Below are positions 46,201 through 56,749 of a stretch of 64,000 bases of DNA, piece by piece. Below the pieces are notes generated by a model. It saw nothing but the letters and a program-made list of their open reading frames with translations. It was not told the origin of the DNA and ran no database searches. Where the stretch lies: the NCBI GenBank assembly GCA_964016985.1, contig OZ024833.1, forward strand, positions 64,063,463-64,127,462, in the 5' to 3' direction. The DNA comes from Anodontia alba (lineage: Eukaryota > Mollusca > Bivalvia > Lucinida > Lucinidae). Every line of letters begins with the position of its first letter. Positions within the stretch are counted from its first letter, which is position 1. The position numbers were made by a program, and so were the translations under genes.

Positions 46201-46330
46201 CGGGCTGGTGGACGGACAAACGGATGGATGGGTGGGTTAACGGACGGACGGACAGACGGACCGTCAGACAGGCAGACAAGTCGATCGACCGTCAGGCAGA
46301 TAGACAGACAGATCGAGCGATCGAAAGATG
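45957..46330. repeat. compound microsatellite block (GA, GACA, CATA, GATA, GGAC)
   Basis: Successive tracts are (GA)n at 45961-46023, (CATA)n at 46060-46094, (GATA)n at 46127-46200, then GGAC/CAGA-rich sequence. Open frames on both strands (poly-Tyr-Leu-Ser types) are artefacts. Confidence 0.95.
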
Positions 46331-46574
46331 TGTGTACGCGTGCCTGTCTTTGTGCATATTCGTATTTGTGTGGGTATGGATATGGGTGTGGGTGTGAGTG
46401 TGGGTGTTACAAAAATTTATATCCAGCGCACTAAGGGCTAGGAAACTTCCGTGTTTTTCTTAATAAAATCCGTCACAGCTCCATTTTGTTTGTCAATCAG
46501 CTGTTAATGAGTTGTCGCATGTTATTTCCACTACCAAACATGACATAGGAAATATTAAGATGGTTAGGTACTCT

Positions 46575-46800
46575 TGGTAGATGAATCACCATTTCTGACA
46601 AGGGAGACAACTTCTGTAACTTCCGGTTTGTTTTACTGTGCACCGATCCCCTTCTGAAAATCCATCTACTCTTAAAGGAAAGAATTTGCAGCATCCGGGA
46701 GCCAACTCTTCACTTCTAGAGTAGACTTCTTTTCAGAAAGGAGGCGAAACATTTTGACAGTTTCCTGCTCTGAAACTGTATATTCATCCCCCTTTAATTA
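46575..46800 (+). repeat. Fam-H repeat
   Basis: It reads GTAGATGAATCACCATTTCT, TACTCTTAAAGGAAAGAATT, then GAGTAGACTTCTTTTCAGAA and AGGAGGCGAAACATTTTGAC. This is the uninterrupted version of the site hit by Fam-A in two other copies. Confidence 0.7.
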
Positions 46801-47032
46801 AATGTCTCTAATAAACAAATAATAATGAAGAAGGCATGCGATCAATGAAATGTTTACAGGTCGGACACTTATTATACATTAATTCCGGCTTTCAAGATGT
46901 CTGTTATAGATAAATAAGATTTACAGGGGCAGATCCAAAATGATTCTGAGGAGTAGGGGGGGGGGGGGGGGTTCGATTTAATAAAATTACCGTACTTACT
47001 CCACGTATGCGGATAGACAGACCTGAGCGAAC

Positions 47033-47086
47033 AGTGTATACCCAGATCAGACGCCGCGTTCTCAGGGTCTACACTGTTCGCCACTT
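47033..47086. repeat. Fam-G core hairpin, one arm truncated
   Basis: AACAGTGTATACCCAGATCA then GACGCCGCGTTCTCAGGG and TCTACACTGTTCGCC. The apical palindrome has lost most of its right arm. Confidence 0.65.
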
Positions 47087-47339
47087 ATCCAGCAATTTCA
47101 AACACATTCAAAAATAGTAAAAAAGGACTTGCTGAAGACAAGTATAAGATAAAGAGAAAAGGGTGTGAATATTTAGGGTATATATGGTATCCAAAATTTA
47201 TTCATTATAAATAAATAAATAAAATGAGTCAAAGGGGGATTCGACCGAACCCCACGAACCTTCACTTAATCTGCCCCTGATTTTCATTAGCTATCCTAAA
47301 TACGTATAGGCACTGTAAGTCCTGATTATTGTCCTTTTC

Positions 47340-47500
47340 CTTATATGCATACACTTTTGTTGGGACTGTAACTGTTTCAAAATTGTTTAGCCTCCTTTCC
47401 AAAGAGGGTTCTACTCTAAAAGGAAAGCCGTTGTTCCCTTTCTTTTCAGAGGATAACTTTTTTCTGAAAGGATCTGTGTGCAGGGAAGCAAACTGGAAGT
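47340..47500 (-). repeat. Fam-H repeat (reverse)
   Basis: It reads ACTGTAACTGTTTCAAAATT, TTCTACTCTAAAAGGAAAGC, then TCTGAAAGGATCTGTGTGCA, the Fam-H order in reverse. Confidence 0.6.
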
Positions 47501-47563
47501 CATAATTGTTGTCTCTTCCATATTCTGTGGGTAGCCGAGGATTCAAAGCGTATTCAGGCGGAC

Positions 47564-47617
47564 AGCGAAGACTCAGATCATCCTGCGCAGATGCACAGGC
47601 TGATCCGAGTCTTCGCT
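47564..47617. repeat. J GC-rich hairpin
   Basis: AGCGAAGACTCAGATCATCC, tip TGCGCAGATGCACAGG, then the complement ending GAGTCTTCGCT. Confidence 0.75.
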
Positions 47618-48087
47618 AGGGTGCACATACACTCTTGTAGAAAATGCTGTGCCCCGGCTCAAATGAAATACTAAGCTGCCTATGCGTGATTTCGGCGAAT
47701 CAGTTCCGAATTAAATCTTAAAACGTTAATAATTTGCATATCTGATTTGCATTTTGCATGCTGCTTTTAAGACTGTTTTATCTTAGAATGCTTTCAATTC
47801 AGATTAAGATTAATAATGCTTTAGTTAGCCTTTATTTCATAAATATCTTGATGGTTTCAAAAGATTGTTGGCCTCCACAACGCAGTCTGTAGCATGACTG
47901 ACTGCAGATCCTAGGATCGGAAGTAAGGCTGGCTAATCAGAGCTGTAAAGATAATCGGTTATCAGTCCTGCCATTGTGATCGATAATCGATTAGTAATCG
48001 CTGAATATTTGGTCATAATTTTACCTGTCTGAGCATTATCCTTCCATATGTTATACTTTATTGTATGTATTTGGTCAGTCAGGCCTG

Positions 48088-48124
48088 AGCAAACAATGTA
48101 GACCCAGAGTCTACACTGTTTGCC
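48088..48124. repeat. Fam-G stem base with the hairpin tip absent
   Basis: AACAATGTAGACCCAGAG joins directly to TCTACACTGTTTGCC. The apical palindrome present in other copies is missing. Confidence 0.65.
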
Positions 48125-48343
48125 ACTCATCCAGCTATTTCAGACACAACAGTGGGTAGTAAATTGTACTTGTTCAAATTTTAGATAAGGGTAAATACGG
48201 TACAGTAGCAAACACAGAAATCAAATGATCGATTATTAGCAAATCTGTAGTGATCAGCATTTTTGTGGATTTTATCGATCAATTAATCGAATATCCGATT
48301 AATTGTGCCAGCCTTAGCCGGAAGTTTGAAATCCAAGCTCAGC

Positions 48344-48767
48344 CGCATAACTTACATGGAATTCCCCCTTCCGCTGATTCAAGAAGGGCAGTTGTCAGTT
48401 ACTAGTGAAAGTATGTGCTCAAAACTGGATAACCGCATAAAAGACTAAATCTGTCCAAGAAGCGGTAGAACATTACGAAAACACGCCTATTCAAATATAT
48501 GGCAATTTTTCAGATAAAAAATTCTGATATTTTTCATATTTCTGCTCAAAACATACATGTAGATTGTGGGTACTCGTTAGAACCTCCTCGTCGAGGAGGT
48601 TCTAACGAGTATCCACAATCTATGTTTTGAGCAGAAATAACAAAAATAATGTATACCCCTGTAAACTCCAGTTTTACTATATAAAAGTGGGGTTTAAGGG
48701 GGTCAAAATTATATAGGCAAGTTTTCGTGATGATAGGTGAACTGACCGACTCGACATGGCCTGACGA
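48344..48767 (+). mobile_element. tRNA-derived SINE 3' half split by Fam-A
   Basis: CCGCTGATTCAAGAAGGGCA, GTTGTCAGTTAC and GGATAACCGCATAAAAGACT lie left of A22. GAACTGACCGACTCGACATG lies right of it. The order matches the SINE at 60.75-60.9 kb. Confidence 0.75.
48471..48732 (+). mobile_element. Fam-A hairpin MITE (A22)
   Basis: It runs from CATTACGAAAACACGCC to TTTTCGTGATG, with a on both sides. The hairpin tip CCTCCTCGTCGAGGAGG differs from the family at paired positions on both arms. Confidence 0.92.
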
Positions 48768-48826
48768 GTATTAGCTGGGCTGTAAGCCCAGTTAATACTC
48801 GTCGGGTCATGTCGAGCTGGTTAGTT
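48738..48826. repeat. hairpin at the SINE 3' segment
   Basis: ACTGACCGACTCGACATGGC with CTGACGAGTATTAGCTGGGC is followed by its near-complement ending GGTCATGTCGAGCTGGTTAG. The left arm starts within the SINE 3' segment. Confidence 0.75.
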
Positions 48827-49335
48827 AACTCAAAACAATCAAACTCAAAACAATCAAACAAACGCTTCAAAAACTATGTTAACGATAAAGTAGAAATGAC
48901 TCAGTATCTATTCAAGGTTAAACCCATCCGTAGAACTAACTCTGATAGTGAAATGTTCAATTGAATTCTCACCGGGGGCTTATCCAAATCGCGAAATTGT
49001 CTGCCTTTTCAAAATGACGGCAAAATCTTACAGGTGTGCAAATTCAACAAATGGCTGTTGTTTAGAAACCGCCTTGATAACATTACTTTTGGTATTGTCA
49101 AACGCGACGTCCAGTTTGGATCTAAACTGTTCGTCATGTTATATTTTGGTAGACGCTAACCATCAATGGATTGTGTTGTACATTTTCAACGGTTTGCTGC
49201 CGTCAGTGTACAACCAATCATCCGTATTCAGTATTGGGACAGACAGACCTGAACGAACAGTGTAGCCCATGATCAGACGCTGTAGACATCGGTGTCTGAC
49301 CAGGGTATATGCCATTTCCCAATCATTCAGCAGTA

Positions 49336-49669
49336 CAGTCGACACTCTCGAGGTCAAAGCTGAAGTCCAACTTCTGAAATACTTCGAGATGTCCGTACCT
49401 TGACATATCAAATTTGCAGAGTTGAGGAAAAGTAAATCAAACCACCACATTTCACAAACATATATGTAAATTGACTCCTGAAGTTAGATATATTGAAAAT
49501 ATTGTGGAAAAGAGGAGAAATTGATCCTTAGGAGCAATTTCTCCTCTTTTCCACAATATTTTGTTACCTATTGCGAGATTTCCATGTTAACAAAGGGACC
49601 AGATTTTCACTTCGAAATAAGCAGTTTTTTTTTTTCGAGTTAAGCGAGGTCGAGATAATGATAGTCCTG
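49336..49669 (+). mobile_element. Fam-B Tigger/pogo-like MITE (B7)
   Basis: It starts CAGTCGACACTCTCGAGG and carries the hairpin GAAATTGATCCTTAGGAGC. The right end is degraded (GAGATAATGATAGTCCTG). A T run interrupts the right arm. Confidence 0.83.
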
Positions 49670-49804
49670 AATTTATACATATCAACAAACGCATGTAGTA
49701 AAATGAAGCTGTAAAATTTTTAAGACAAATATAGTAAGAAGTTTAGATGTGCGATAATTTTACAAAAATGAGCCGAGGCACAACATTGCCTACAAGACTG
49801 CATG

Positions 49805-50235
49805 TGCGCCCAGCGAAGACACAGATCAGCCTGCACATCCCTGCAGTGTGCACGCCTAATCAAACATATAGAAAATTTCACCTCCAAAAACTGAAAATTT
49901 TCAGATTAAAAAAACTGATATTTTTTATATTTCTGCTCAAAACATAGATTGTGGGTACTCGTTAGAACCGCCTCGCCAAGGCGGTTCTAACGAGTACCCA
50001 CAATCTATGTTTTTTGAGCATGAATAAGAAAAATAATGTTTACCCTGTAAACCCAGTTTTACTATATAAAAGTTGGATTTAAGGGGGTCGAAATTATATA
50101 GGCGTGTTTTCGTGATGGAACAGTCTTCGCAGTTCGCCGAAAGATCCTTTGGCTCCTTGACTACCCAGAGAGTGCCCTGCGAAGACTTTAATAAGACTGA
50201 GGGGATGTGAGTCTTTGCTAGATGCACATGCCGTC
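49805..50235 (+). mobile_element. Fam-F/J-like element split by Fam-A
   Basis: GCGCCCAGCGAAGACACAGA and TCAGCCTGCACATCC lie left of A23. GACTACCCAGAGAGTG, CCTGCGAAGACTTTAATAAG and GTGAGTCTTTGCTAGATGC lie right of it. Confidence 0.6.
49843..50117 (+). mobile_element. Fam-A hairpin MITE, left end eroded (A23)
   Basis: The left terminus is reduced to GTGTGCACGCCTAATCAAAC. The palindrome and right end TTTTCGTGATG are intact. The tip CCGCCTCGCCAAGGCGG has one unpaired change. Confidence 0.88.
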
Positions 50236-50499
50236 TTGAAGGAAATGCTGTTCCTCTGCTCAAATGTGGTATTCAAGAGCACACAATAATCTTACCACAA
50301 AATGAAACAACTTCAAAGGAACGCGTGAGAAACATGTTTGTTCGTTTTCAAACTTGACAAATATTAGGTTGTCAACCCTGTCTCGTCGATTTTCATTATT
50401 TCATTTGTGAATATTGATTCCTCTGAGAAGCCTGTTCGATAGTTATTTAGTATGTCACCTTGCATTTCAGGATGGACAACGACATATTCAAAGCACATA

Positions 50500-51821
50500 C
50501 GAGGGTCGTGCAAAAGTTCTGTCACTAATAGGCTTACTTAGTTTTATTCCAGGTATATTTTAAAATGCTTCACTCACTTGAATGGTGCGTTAAATAGCTA
50601 ACGATACCCGTTTATTTCGTGCAAATTGCTTTCCAACTGACCGAATTATTTCAAATTGAAATAGTCATATACACTGACCAATTTACTTGTTACATTGGAA
50701 CATGGACCAGAAGACAGAAATTTGTAGCTATATTAAATGCCGCATTAGGCTTAATATAGATTCAAAGCAGATATTTAATGAATTGTGTGGTATATATGGA
50801 CCTCAGACCATTTCAGTGTGCACTGTTTTTAGATGGGTTAAAGCTTTTAAAGCTGGGAAATTTTCTGTTGAAGATGATACCCGTCCTGGAAGGCCTAAAA
50901 CCTCTCTTACCAAGGCTAACCTCGCTGCTGTAAAGATTGTGGTCGAACAGGATGCACGATTGTCTGTCAAAGATATGTACTGGCATATCAGAAGGTAGTT
51001 TGCAAAAAATTCTGAAAAAGCATTTGGACCTGAGAAAGGCTTGCGCTAGGTGGGTACCTCATTTGCTCACTGAGGAGCAAAAGACACAGCGCCTTAAATG
51101 TGCCCGGGAACTTTTGAAAACATACAAAGGCTGTAATAGTCGGGTTATTTCTAACTTGCTAACAGGTGATGAAACCTGTGTGCACATGTTTGAGCCACAA
51201 AGAAGGGCTGATGATAAGCAATGGAAGCGAAAAGATCAAAACGTCCATATATTGCCAAGAGAACCATAAGTTCGAAAAAAGATGTTGTACTCAATTTTCT
51301 TTAATTCAAGTGGGCGAGTCGTTCAAGTGCCTTGTCCATCTGGTCATACAGTCACTGGCCGATTCTACAAGAATTCTGTACTGAAGAAAGTGAAAGAGTT
51401 TTACAATAAGAAACGACCAAGCAAAGGATGGTTAGAAGTCCACCTTTTACATGACAACGCCTCCTCTCATAAGTGTGAGGTTTTTAAGTATTTTTGACTT
51501 CTGAAAAGGTGAAAGTTTTAAACCATCCACCTTATTCACCTGACCTGAGTCCCTGTGACTTCTTTTTATTTCCAAGGCTTAAGAAAATGTTTTCTGGAAA
51601 TAATTATACATCTAGAAGTTCTCTTGGCAGCGCTATTTATCAATGCCTCCAACAGATACCAAAAGAAAAATATTTATCTGTTTTTCGCGACTGGATAAAA
51701 AGTTTTCAAAATGTGTTTCAGTAAAGGGGGAATACTTTGAAGGTTCGTTATAAAATATTTTGATAAAACGTAGCACTGAAGTAATCCGAATCCAGTGACA
51801 AAACTTTTTGCAGGATCCTCG
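50500..51821 (+). mobile_element. mariner DNA transposon, degenerate
   Basis: The inverted repeats, about 28 bp, start CGAGGGTCGTGCAAAAGTTC and end AGTTTTTGCAGGATCCTCG-like (51795-51821). TA lies at both borders (50498-50499, 51822-51823). The length of 1.32 kb is normal for mariner. The transposase is broken, so it is non-autonomous. Confidence 0.93.
50687..51724 (+). pseudogene. mariner DD34D transposase, broken
   Basis: The N-terminal HTH domain (about 50687-50990) contains NIDSKQIFNELCGIYG and FRWVKAFKAGKFSVEDD, then RPGRPKT, as in the HTH of SETMAR-type mariner transposases. The catalytic core is in other frames. LLTGDETCVH has the first Asp, LLHDNASSHK the second, and YSPDLSPCDFFLFP the third. 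Allowing for the break, I count 34 residues between the second and third Asp, so DD34D. Lesions are a stop after HIRR (50998) with a frame change, a stop near 51269, and a stop plus frame change near 51495. GDETW-type Trp is replaced by Cys. The remaining open pieces are not functional. Confidence 0.94.
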
Positions 51822-51925
51822 TATCTGAGCGACAACACACATATTCAACAGACGAACAATACAGGGATAGCCCGCGGAACAGCTATTCCTGGTTCCTGAA
51901 CATTTATGAGATGAAAACGTACAGA

Positions 51926-52410
51926 AGATGTCTATGAAAAGCCATAGTCACAGAGCATAGCCTACTAGACTGGCTCCAGTCTCTTATGATTAAATATTTC
52001 TAATAATCCTGTTTGATAATCAACTAAAACCAAAATAATACCATGACTATAAAGGCTGGTCAGTGACCAGCCTTTATAGTCGTATGTTATTTTGGTTTTA
52101 TTTAGTGGATTATTTAAAAGTTGTTTTTATTTTAGTTGATTATCCAAAAGGAATTTAAGAATAAATATTTAGTCACAGGAGACTGGGGCCAGTCTACATA
52201 GCCTACCAAAGACACAAAGAGGAAGAGCAAACAAACCAAAACAGACAGTGCACAAGCCACAAACCAAAACCAACTCCCTCCTCCCCAAGAAGGCAATGCC
52301 TGTGCTAGATATGATCCACTAAACACAATAAGACAACGAGCAGGGCGAAACATGGAAATAAAAAGCTGCAGCGGGTAGGCACAATGCCACACAAAGAATA
52401 AGCTTCACCA
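51926..52410 (+). repeat. dispersed repeat Q, copy 2, split by a foldback element
   Basis: It reads AGTCACAGAGCATAGCCTAC, the insertion, then CATAGCCTACCAAAGACACA, GGAAGAGCAAACAAACC, TCCCCAAGAAGG and GATCCACTAAACACAATAAG. It is colinear with 28725-28933. Confidence 0.75.
51966..52196. mobile_element. foldback element with 10-bp target duplication
   Basis: The ends TAGACTGG and CCAGTCTA are inverted. Arms of about 110 bp pair through AATATTT, GATAATCAACTAAAA and GACTATAAAGGCTGGTCA, with CTGGTCAGTGACCAG at the centre. CATAGCCTAC directly repeats at 51956-51965 and 52197-52206. No transposase is visible. Confidence 0.9.
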
Positions 52411-52569
52411 GAACCATCGCCTTTGAGTGGTTACTAGTAAAATCTACCGAAGGGGTTAAATCGATTTTACTGGTATCAAATATTCATCCGCTCTAGGTTC
52501 AAAAGTTGTAAACAATACAAAATGATTGTTCGGCTCGCATAGAGGCTTCAATACTCAATCCGTGGAACA

Positions 52570-52905
52570 TCATAGAAAATCAAAGCACCGACAGCACTGC
52601 TGGGTCGGTTGTCTCTGAGTGTAGGCTGAGAAAATGGTCCTGAATGGGGACTAAAAGACTGTTTAATTTAACCCTTAACTTCCTGTAATTGACGCGAACA
52701 GTGTAGACCCTGATCAAACGCCGCAGTGTGCGGCGTCTGATCTGGATCCAAACTGTATGTCTATGTTCCAGTCCAGGTTTTTTTCAATTAATACTCTTTA
52801 CATGGCAATCTGACGTCACAGCGACAAGAATAGCACGGCTATAAATATCTGTTACCTGGATTTCGTACAAACGCTCGATTGTAAACAATCGACCCCAAAA
52901 CGAAT
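52570..52905 (+). repeat. dispersed repeat N, copy 1
   Basis: In order: AAATCAAAGCACCGACAGCA, GGGTCGGTTGTCTCTGAGTG, a Fam-G-type hairpin (GACGCCGC..GCGGCGTC class, 52694-52757), GACGTCACAGCGACAAGAAT and CGATTGTAAACAATCGACCC. The same blocks occur in reverse at 58185-58572. Confidence 0.75.
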
Positions 52906-53280
52906 AAATGAAGTTGATTCACTGTGATAAAAAATGATAAGAGCTCGTGGCATTCCCTCAGACACTGGCAGACAGGGCTAAAGAAAACCAGTAGTTGAAC
53001 CACGGAGAGCCCGAATAAAGACACATTATCAGACACCAACCCTCTTATGAAAGGTTTAGGTCGGCATCTTCATAAAGTCTGAGACCCGAACCACCATCGT
53101 GCAATTGTAGAGGAAAGCATAGGCCATTCTGAAAGGTGATTTAGGGGATAACTGTATCGATTTTTTTGTTTTATTTGGAAAGATATATCGTCGGTTTTAC
53201 GAGCGCATTAGAGTATGTCGTTAAATTTAAAGATACGTATGGTAGGAATTGAGGTGTACGAATACTGTTAATACGGTCCA

Positions 53281-53380
53281 AGCAGGCTAACAATGCTGAC
53301 ACAACGTCGGTTGAACGTTGATTTAACATCGAGACGTTGAATCAACATTTAACCCAGGTTGTTTTAACTTTATGTGCCCG
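53281..53380. repeat. Fam-K hairpin, diverged
   Basis: AGCAGGCTAACAATGCTGAC, then ACAACGTCGGTTGAACGTTG, and the other side ending TTTATGTGCCCG. Confidence 0.65.
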
Positions 53381-53560
53381 ACCATGCTTTATTTGTTCCC
53401 GATCAATAAATGATCATGTAAAATGTAGAGCCTGGCATTATTGTGTCGACGATTCTGAATGAATGTTGCCTCTAAAATTTCACACATGATAACGCAGAAA
53501 GTATATACTCATGACCTCAATCCTGTATAAGAGTCGGATTCTTTCTATTGGTTTGTTCTT

Positions 53561-53682
53561 TCCCAGCTAGCTTTCTTTATAAATCTATAGAGGGCTGTTA
53601 TCTGCCCGTCAGCTCACGGTGGTCAGCTACCCTGACGGGCCGATAACGGCCCGCTATAGATTTATAAAGAATGCTTACTGGG
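53561..53682. repeat. Fam-L hairpin element
   Basis: The ends are CCCAGCTAGCTTTCTTTATA and TATAAAGAATGCTTACTGGG. The inner arms are GGGCTGTTATCTGCCCGTCAG and CTGACGGGCCGATAACGGCCC-like, with loop TCACGGTGGTCA. Confidence 0.85.
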
Positions 53683-53756
53683 TTAAGTGCCGTGTCGTCA
53701 AATCAAAACACATTTTTTACACCTTCTCATATTTATAGACTGCAAAAATACATATA

Positions 53757-54080
53757 CATTCGACTCTCGTTATCTCGTTTTCCAAAGGATTTTCTGAAAT
53801 ACTTCGAGATAAACGTACCTCGATATATCAGATTTGCAGAATTGAGGAAAAAATAAATCGATCTCATTTTACAATTGAATATGTAATTTGACTCTTGAAG
53901 TTAGCGATATATTCAAAATATTGTGAAAAAGAGAAATTGCTACCAAGGAGCATTTTTTTTCTCTTTTCCACAATATTTTGTTACGTGTTGTTAGATTTCC
54001 ATGTTGAAACAGGGACCAGATTTTCACTTCGAGGTGAGTGGTTATTCGAGATAAGCAGTCGAGATAATGACAGTCGACTG
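53757..54080 (+). mobile_element. Fam-B Tigger/pogo-like MITE (B8)
   Basis: It starts CATTCGACTCTCGTTATC and ends AATGACAGTCGACTG, followed by TA. The central hairpin is GAAATTGCTACCAAGGAGC, partly mismatched. Confidence 0.87.
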
Positions 54081-54291
54081 TATAACTATATTCTAAAACT
54101 AAAACATAGTAGGAATGAACAAAAACAAAAATGAAACGCTAGCTAGTGTTTCCGTTATATGACTCTTAGTAATGTTCTAAAAATCTAAACAAATCTTCTG
54201 AAAATAAAATTAGGGAGTCTACGTAAACTCGGTTAAAATGAAGCGAATTACGGATGTTGAGTTATTACACGTTAACCCCTCCTAAGCCCAA

Positions 54292-54537
54292 AATGAGCTA
54301 GAGCACAACAAAACCTACAGTATGACCTGTGTGACCAGTAAAGACTCAAATCAGCCTGTACATCTACCCAGTATAACACAGGTTCTCGTTTATCCCTCTT
54401 TGGATAGCCCAGAGACTATAGAAAGTACATGCGATCAGTGAAGACCCTGATCAGACTGCGCGGATGCGCAGTCTGATCTGAGTCTTCGCTGGTCGCACAA
54501 TTCTTATTGTAAATTTTGTCGTTCGCTTGCTCAAATT
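54292..54537 (+). mobile_element. Fam-F long-TIR MITE (F3)
   Basis: It starts AATGAGCTAGAGCACAAC and ends GTCGTTCGCTTGCTCA. The inner hairpin is GACTGCGCGGATGCGCAGTC. Arms pair over about 60 bp. Confidence 0.83.
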
Positions 54538-55265
54538 CTAAATGCGGTGTATGATGCTTAATAAAAGTGTGAAATAAAACAGATTGTTATTTAAAACGGC
54601 TTTACCTCTGATGGAATACTGTTCCAAAAGCTGCTTCAGAATATGCAAGGTTTCCGTTTTGTACCTCTGACTTTATACATGGCACAACAAACGAAATAGA
54701 ATTTAAAACTGTTTATTACATTATACTTTACGGTGTAAAGGAAAAACGTTCACAATTATAGATAAAAGGCACATTTAGACAGTACAGTGTGAAAACGAAT
54801 ACCCATAAAGATCATAGCCCTTTGTTGTTAGGATGATTCTGTTTGCTATGAATGAATACGTGTAAATTGAATGTTATTCTAAATAATCATTTATTTTATT
54901 TTGTGTCTTATGCTAACCTGGCCTGGGCTTTTCAATATTATTTTGACAACAATGGATATTGTTCCGTCACGTATATTTAAAACGAAAGCGCAAATTTAAT
55001 AGAAATCCACTGACTTAATAAAATTGATACGCAAATACCGAAAAAAGGGTCATTTAGCCATATCCTAACAGGAAAGGTTCTGATCGTTCTGCGCATCTGC
55101 ACAGACAGATGTAGTTCGTCCTCGTTCTTCGATCTATTTTACAGTAGCCACTGATTTTGTAAAAGTGCACGGAAGGCACTGAGCAAACTGCCCGAAAGCA
55201 CAGGCTGATCTGAGCCTTCATTTGATCAATATGGCATAAGCACCCATTTTGTGCGTTGCATATCA
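54538..55265. other. no recognisable gene
   Basis: Mostly AT-rich. A minus-strand 182-codon frame (55054-55602) runs through here into Fam-H and Fam-C sequence. That shows it is a chance frame. Weak J-like sequence (GTTCTGCGCATCTGCACAG) lies near 55085. Confidence 0.5.
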
Positions 55266-55269
55266 GCAG

Positions 55270-55448
55270 TATCATGGCGAATGGGTACACCTTCAGGTAC
55301 GGCAATTCTGTCAATTTGTTTTGCCTTCCCTCTGCAAAAAAATGGGTCTGCCCTAAAATGGAAGAATTGACTCCCAAAAAGATCCCATGCGAGCAATATC
55401 TTGTTGTTTTTTTTTTTAGAGTTGATTTCTTTTCAGAAAGGGCTTGGT
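55270..55448 (+). repeat. Fam-H repeat cut by Fam-C
   Basis: It reads GGCGAATGGGTACACCTTCA, GGTACGGCAATTCTGTCAAT and GAGTTGATTTCTTTTCAGAA. Fam-C copy C1 begins directly after GGGCTTGGTA. Confidence 0.65.
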
Positions 55449-55449
55449 A

Positions 55450-55809
55450 CAGTAGAACTTCAGTGGCTCGTATCCCGATGGCTCGTTTACCATGGATGAG
55501 TCGAACACGTTCTTGAGTCCGCAGGGATTTCCTCCAAATACGATATATGGATAATTTAGGGAGATTTTCTTCTTTTATCTTGCAAATGTATGCTGTGTGC
55601 ACTCCTTAGAATCGCCTCGATGAGGCGATTCTAATGAGTACACACAACACACGTTTATAATATAGAAAACCGAAATGATATCCCACAATTATCTCCATTA
55701 TGCCTCCTGGTATGGCACAAATAGTAACCCTCCGTGGCTCGAAATACCGCTGTCTCGAACAAATTTTCATGGTCCCAAAGGGGTTCGAGCCATCGAAGTT
55801 CGCCTGTAT
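55450..55809 (+). mobile_element. Fam-C Tigger/pogo-like hairpin MITE (C1)
   Basis: The ends are CAGTAGAACTTCAGTGGC and GCCATCGAAGTTCGCCTG, at TA. A hairpin at 55591-55654 has arms TGCACTCCTTAGAATCGCC and GGCGATTCTAATGAGTACAC. Ends of this type are typical of pogo/Tigger MITEs. Confidence 0.87.
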
Positions 55810-55834
55810 ATAGGTAAGCAAATAGGAAATCACA

Positions 55835-55981
55835 AGCTCAGGAGTTTTACATATTCATTTGTGTTATGTGGTTGTTCAATTTATTTTTCCTCAATTCTGC
55901 AAATCGGATATGTGAAGGTACGGATGTCTCGAAGTACTTCAGAGAGTTCCTTGGACTTCGAGATAACGCGAATCGACTGTA
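55835..55981 (-). mobile_element. Fam-B MITE, one half only (B9)
   Basis: It starts at CTCAGGAGTTTTACATATTC and ends GATAACGCGAATCGACTG, then TA. The half distal to the hairpin is missing. Confidence 0.82.
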
Positions 55982-56046
55982 TGTGAAAACGAAACATGTA
56001 AACTACTGTTTAAACTGGGTTTTTGACCTGACGGTTTGAAGAAACC

Positions 56047-56182
56047 CAGCGGGCACATGACGTTTATACAATGTCAGCTCAACGTCGATGCAACGTCATT
56101 AACGTCGCCTCTATGTCGATGCAACGTCATGACGTTGCATCGACGTTGAACCGACGTTGTATGGACGTCATGTGCCCGCTAA
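56047..56182. repeat. Fam-K hairpin element
   Basis: The ends are CCCAGCGGGCACATGACG and CGTCATGTGCCCGCT. The centre, GATGCAACGTCATGACGTTG with CATCGACGTTG, forms a perfect palindrome. Confidence 0.87.
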
Positions 56183-56578
56183 GAAAGCCCAACTGACGCT
56201 ACCAAGGCATTATAATGTATTAAAAAGCATTTGCTTCACTGAGATTTGCAAATGCCTTGTACATGTCAGAGCCACATGACTTGGCTATATCTTGAACAAA
56301 TAACCTGTATATTACATGTACATGTATTTACATTCAGATAAACAGCAGACATTTTACAAATTACAAATGAAAGATCAAATGGAATATACTTCCCAAAAGC
56401 TCAACGTCTGGCACCTGTTCCTCTTTGTATTACATGCAAAACATATAAATAAAGCAAATTGCTTCTTTGCTGTGTGTTGATACATTAAGGAAATGCTCGT
56501 TTCCATTTACAACCTTACTATTGTTGATTGACAGAAATGGATGAGCCGCAACGTAAGATAATGAACCGCATCGTACAT

Positions 56579-56644
56579 GCGGGCAGCGAAGGCCAAGATC
56601 AGACTGCGCTTGCGCGCAGTCTGATCTGGGCCTTCGTTGCCCGC
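56579..56644. repeat. J GC-rich hairpin, long and nearly perfect
   Basis: GCGGGCAGCGAAGGCCAAGA pairs with TCTGGGCCTTCGTTGCCCGC around AGACTGCGCTTGCGCGCAGT. A second, more diverged J copy lies at about 56675-56740. Confidence 0.83.
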
Positions 56645-56749
56645 TTACAGACGCAGTGGATACTGCAGAATATATAGACGACCAGTGAAAGCTTTGTTGA
56701 GGCTGCCCGGATGCGCATGCTGAGCTGGATTTTCGTACGTGGCATAAGG

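Noticed and set aside
48738..48826. Rho-independent terminator
   Set aside because: Bacterial-type signal reading is not meaningful in this eukaryotic repeat context, and the hairpin is far too long.
55054..55602. 182-codon minus-strand frame
   Set aside because: It crosses Fam-H, the border and half of Fam-C, with no protein motif and no conservation; a chance frame.
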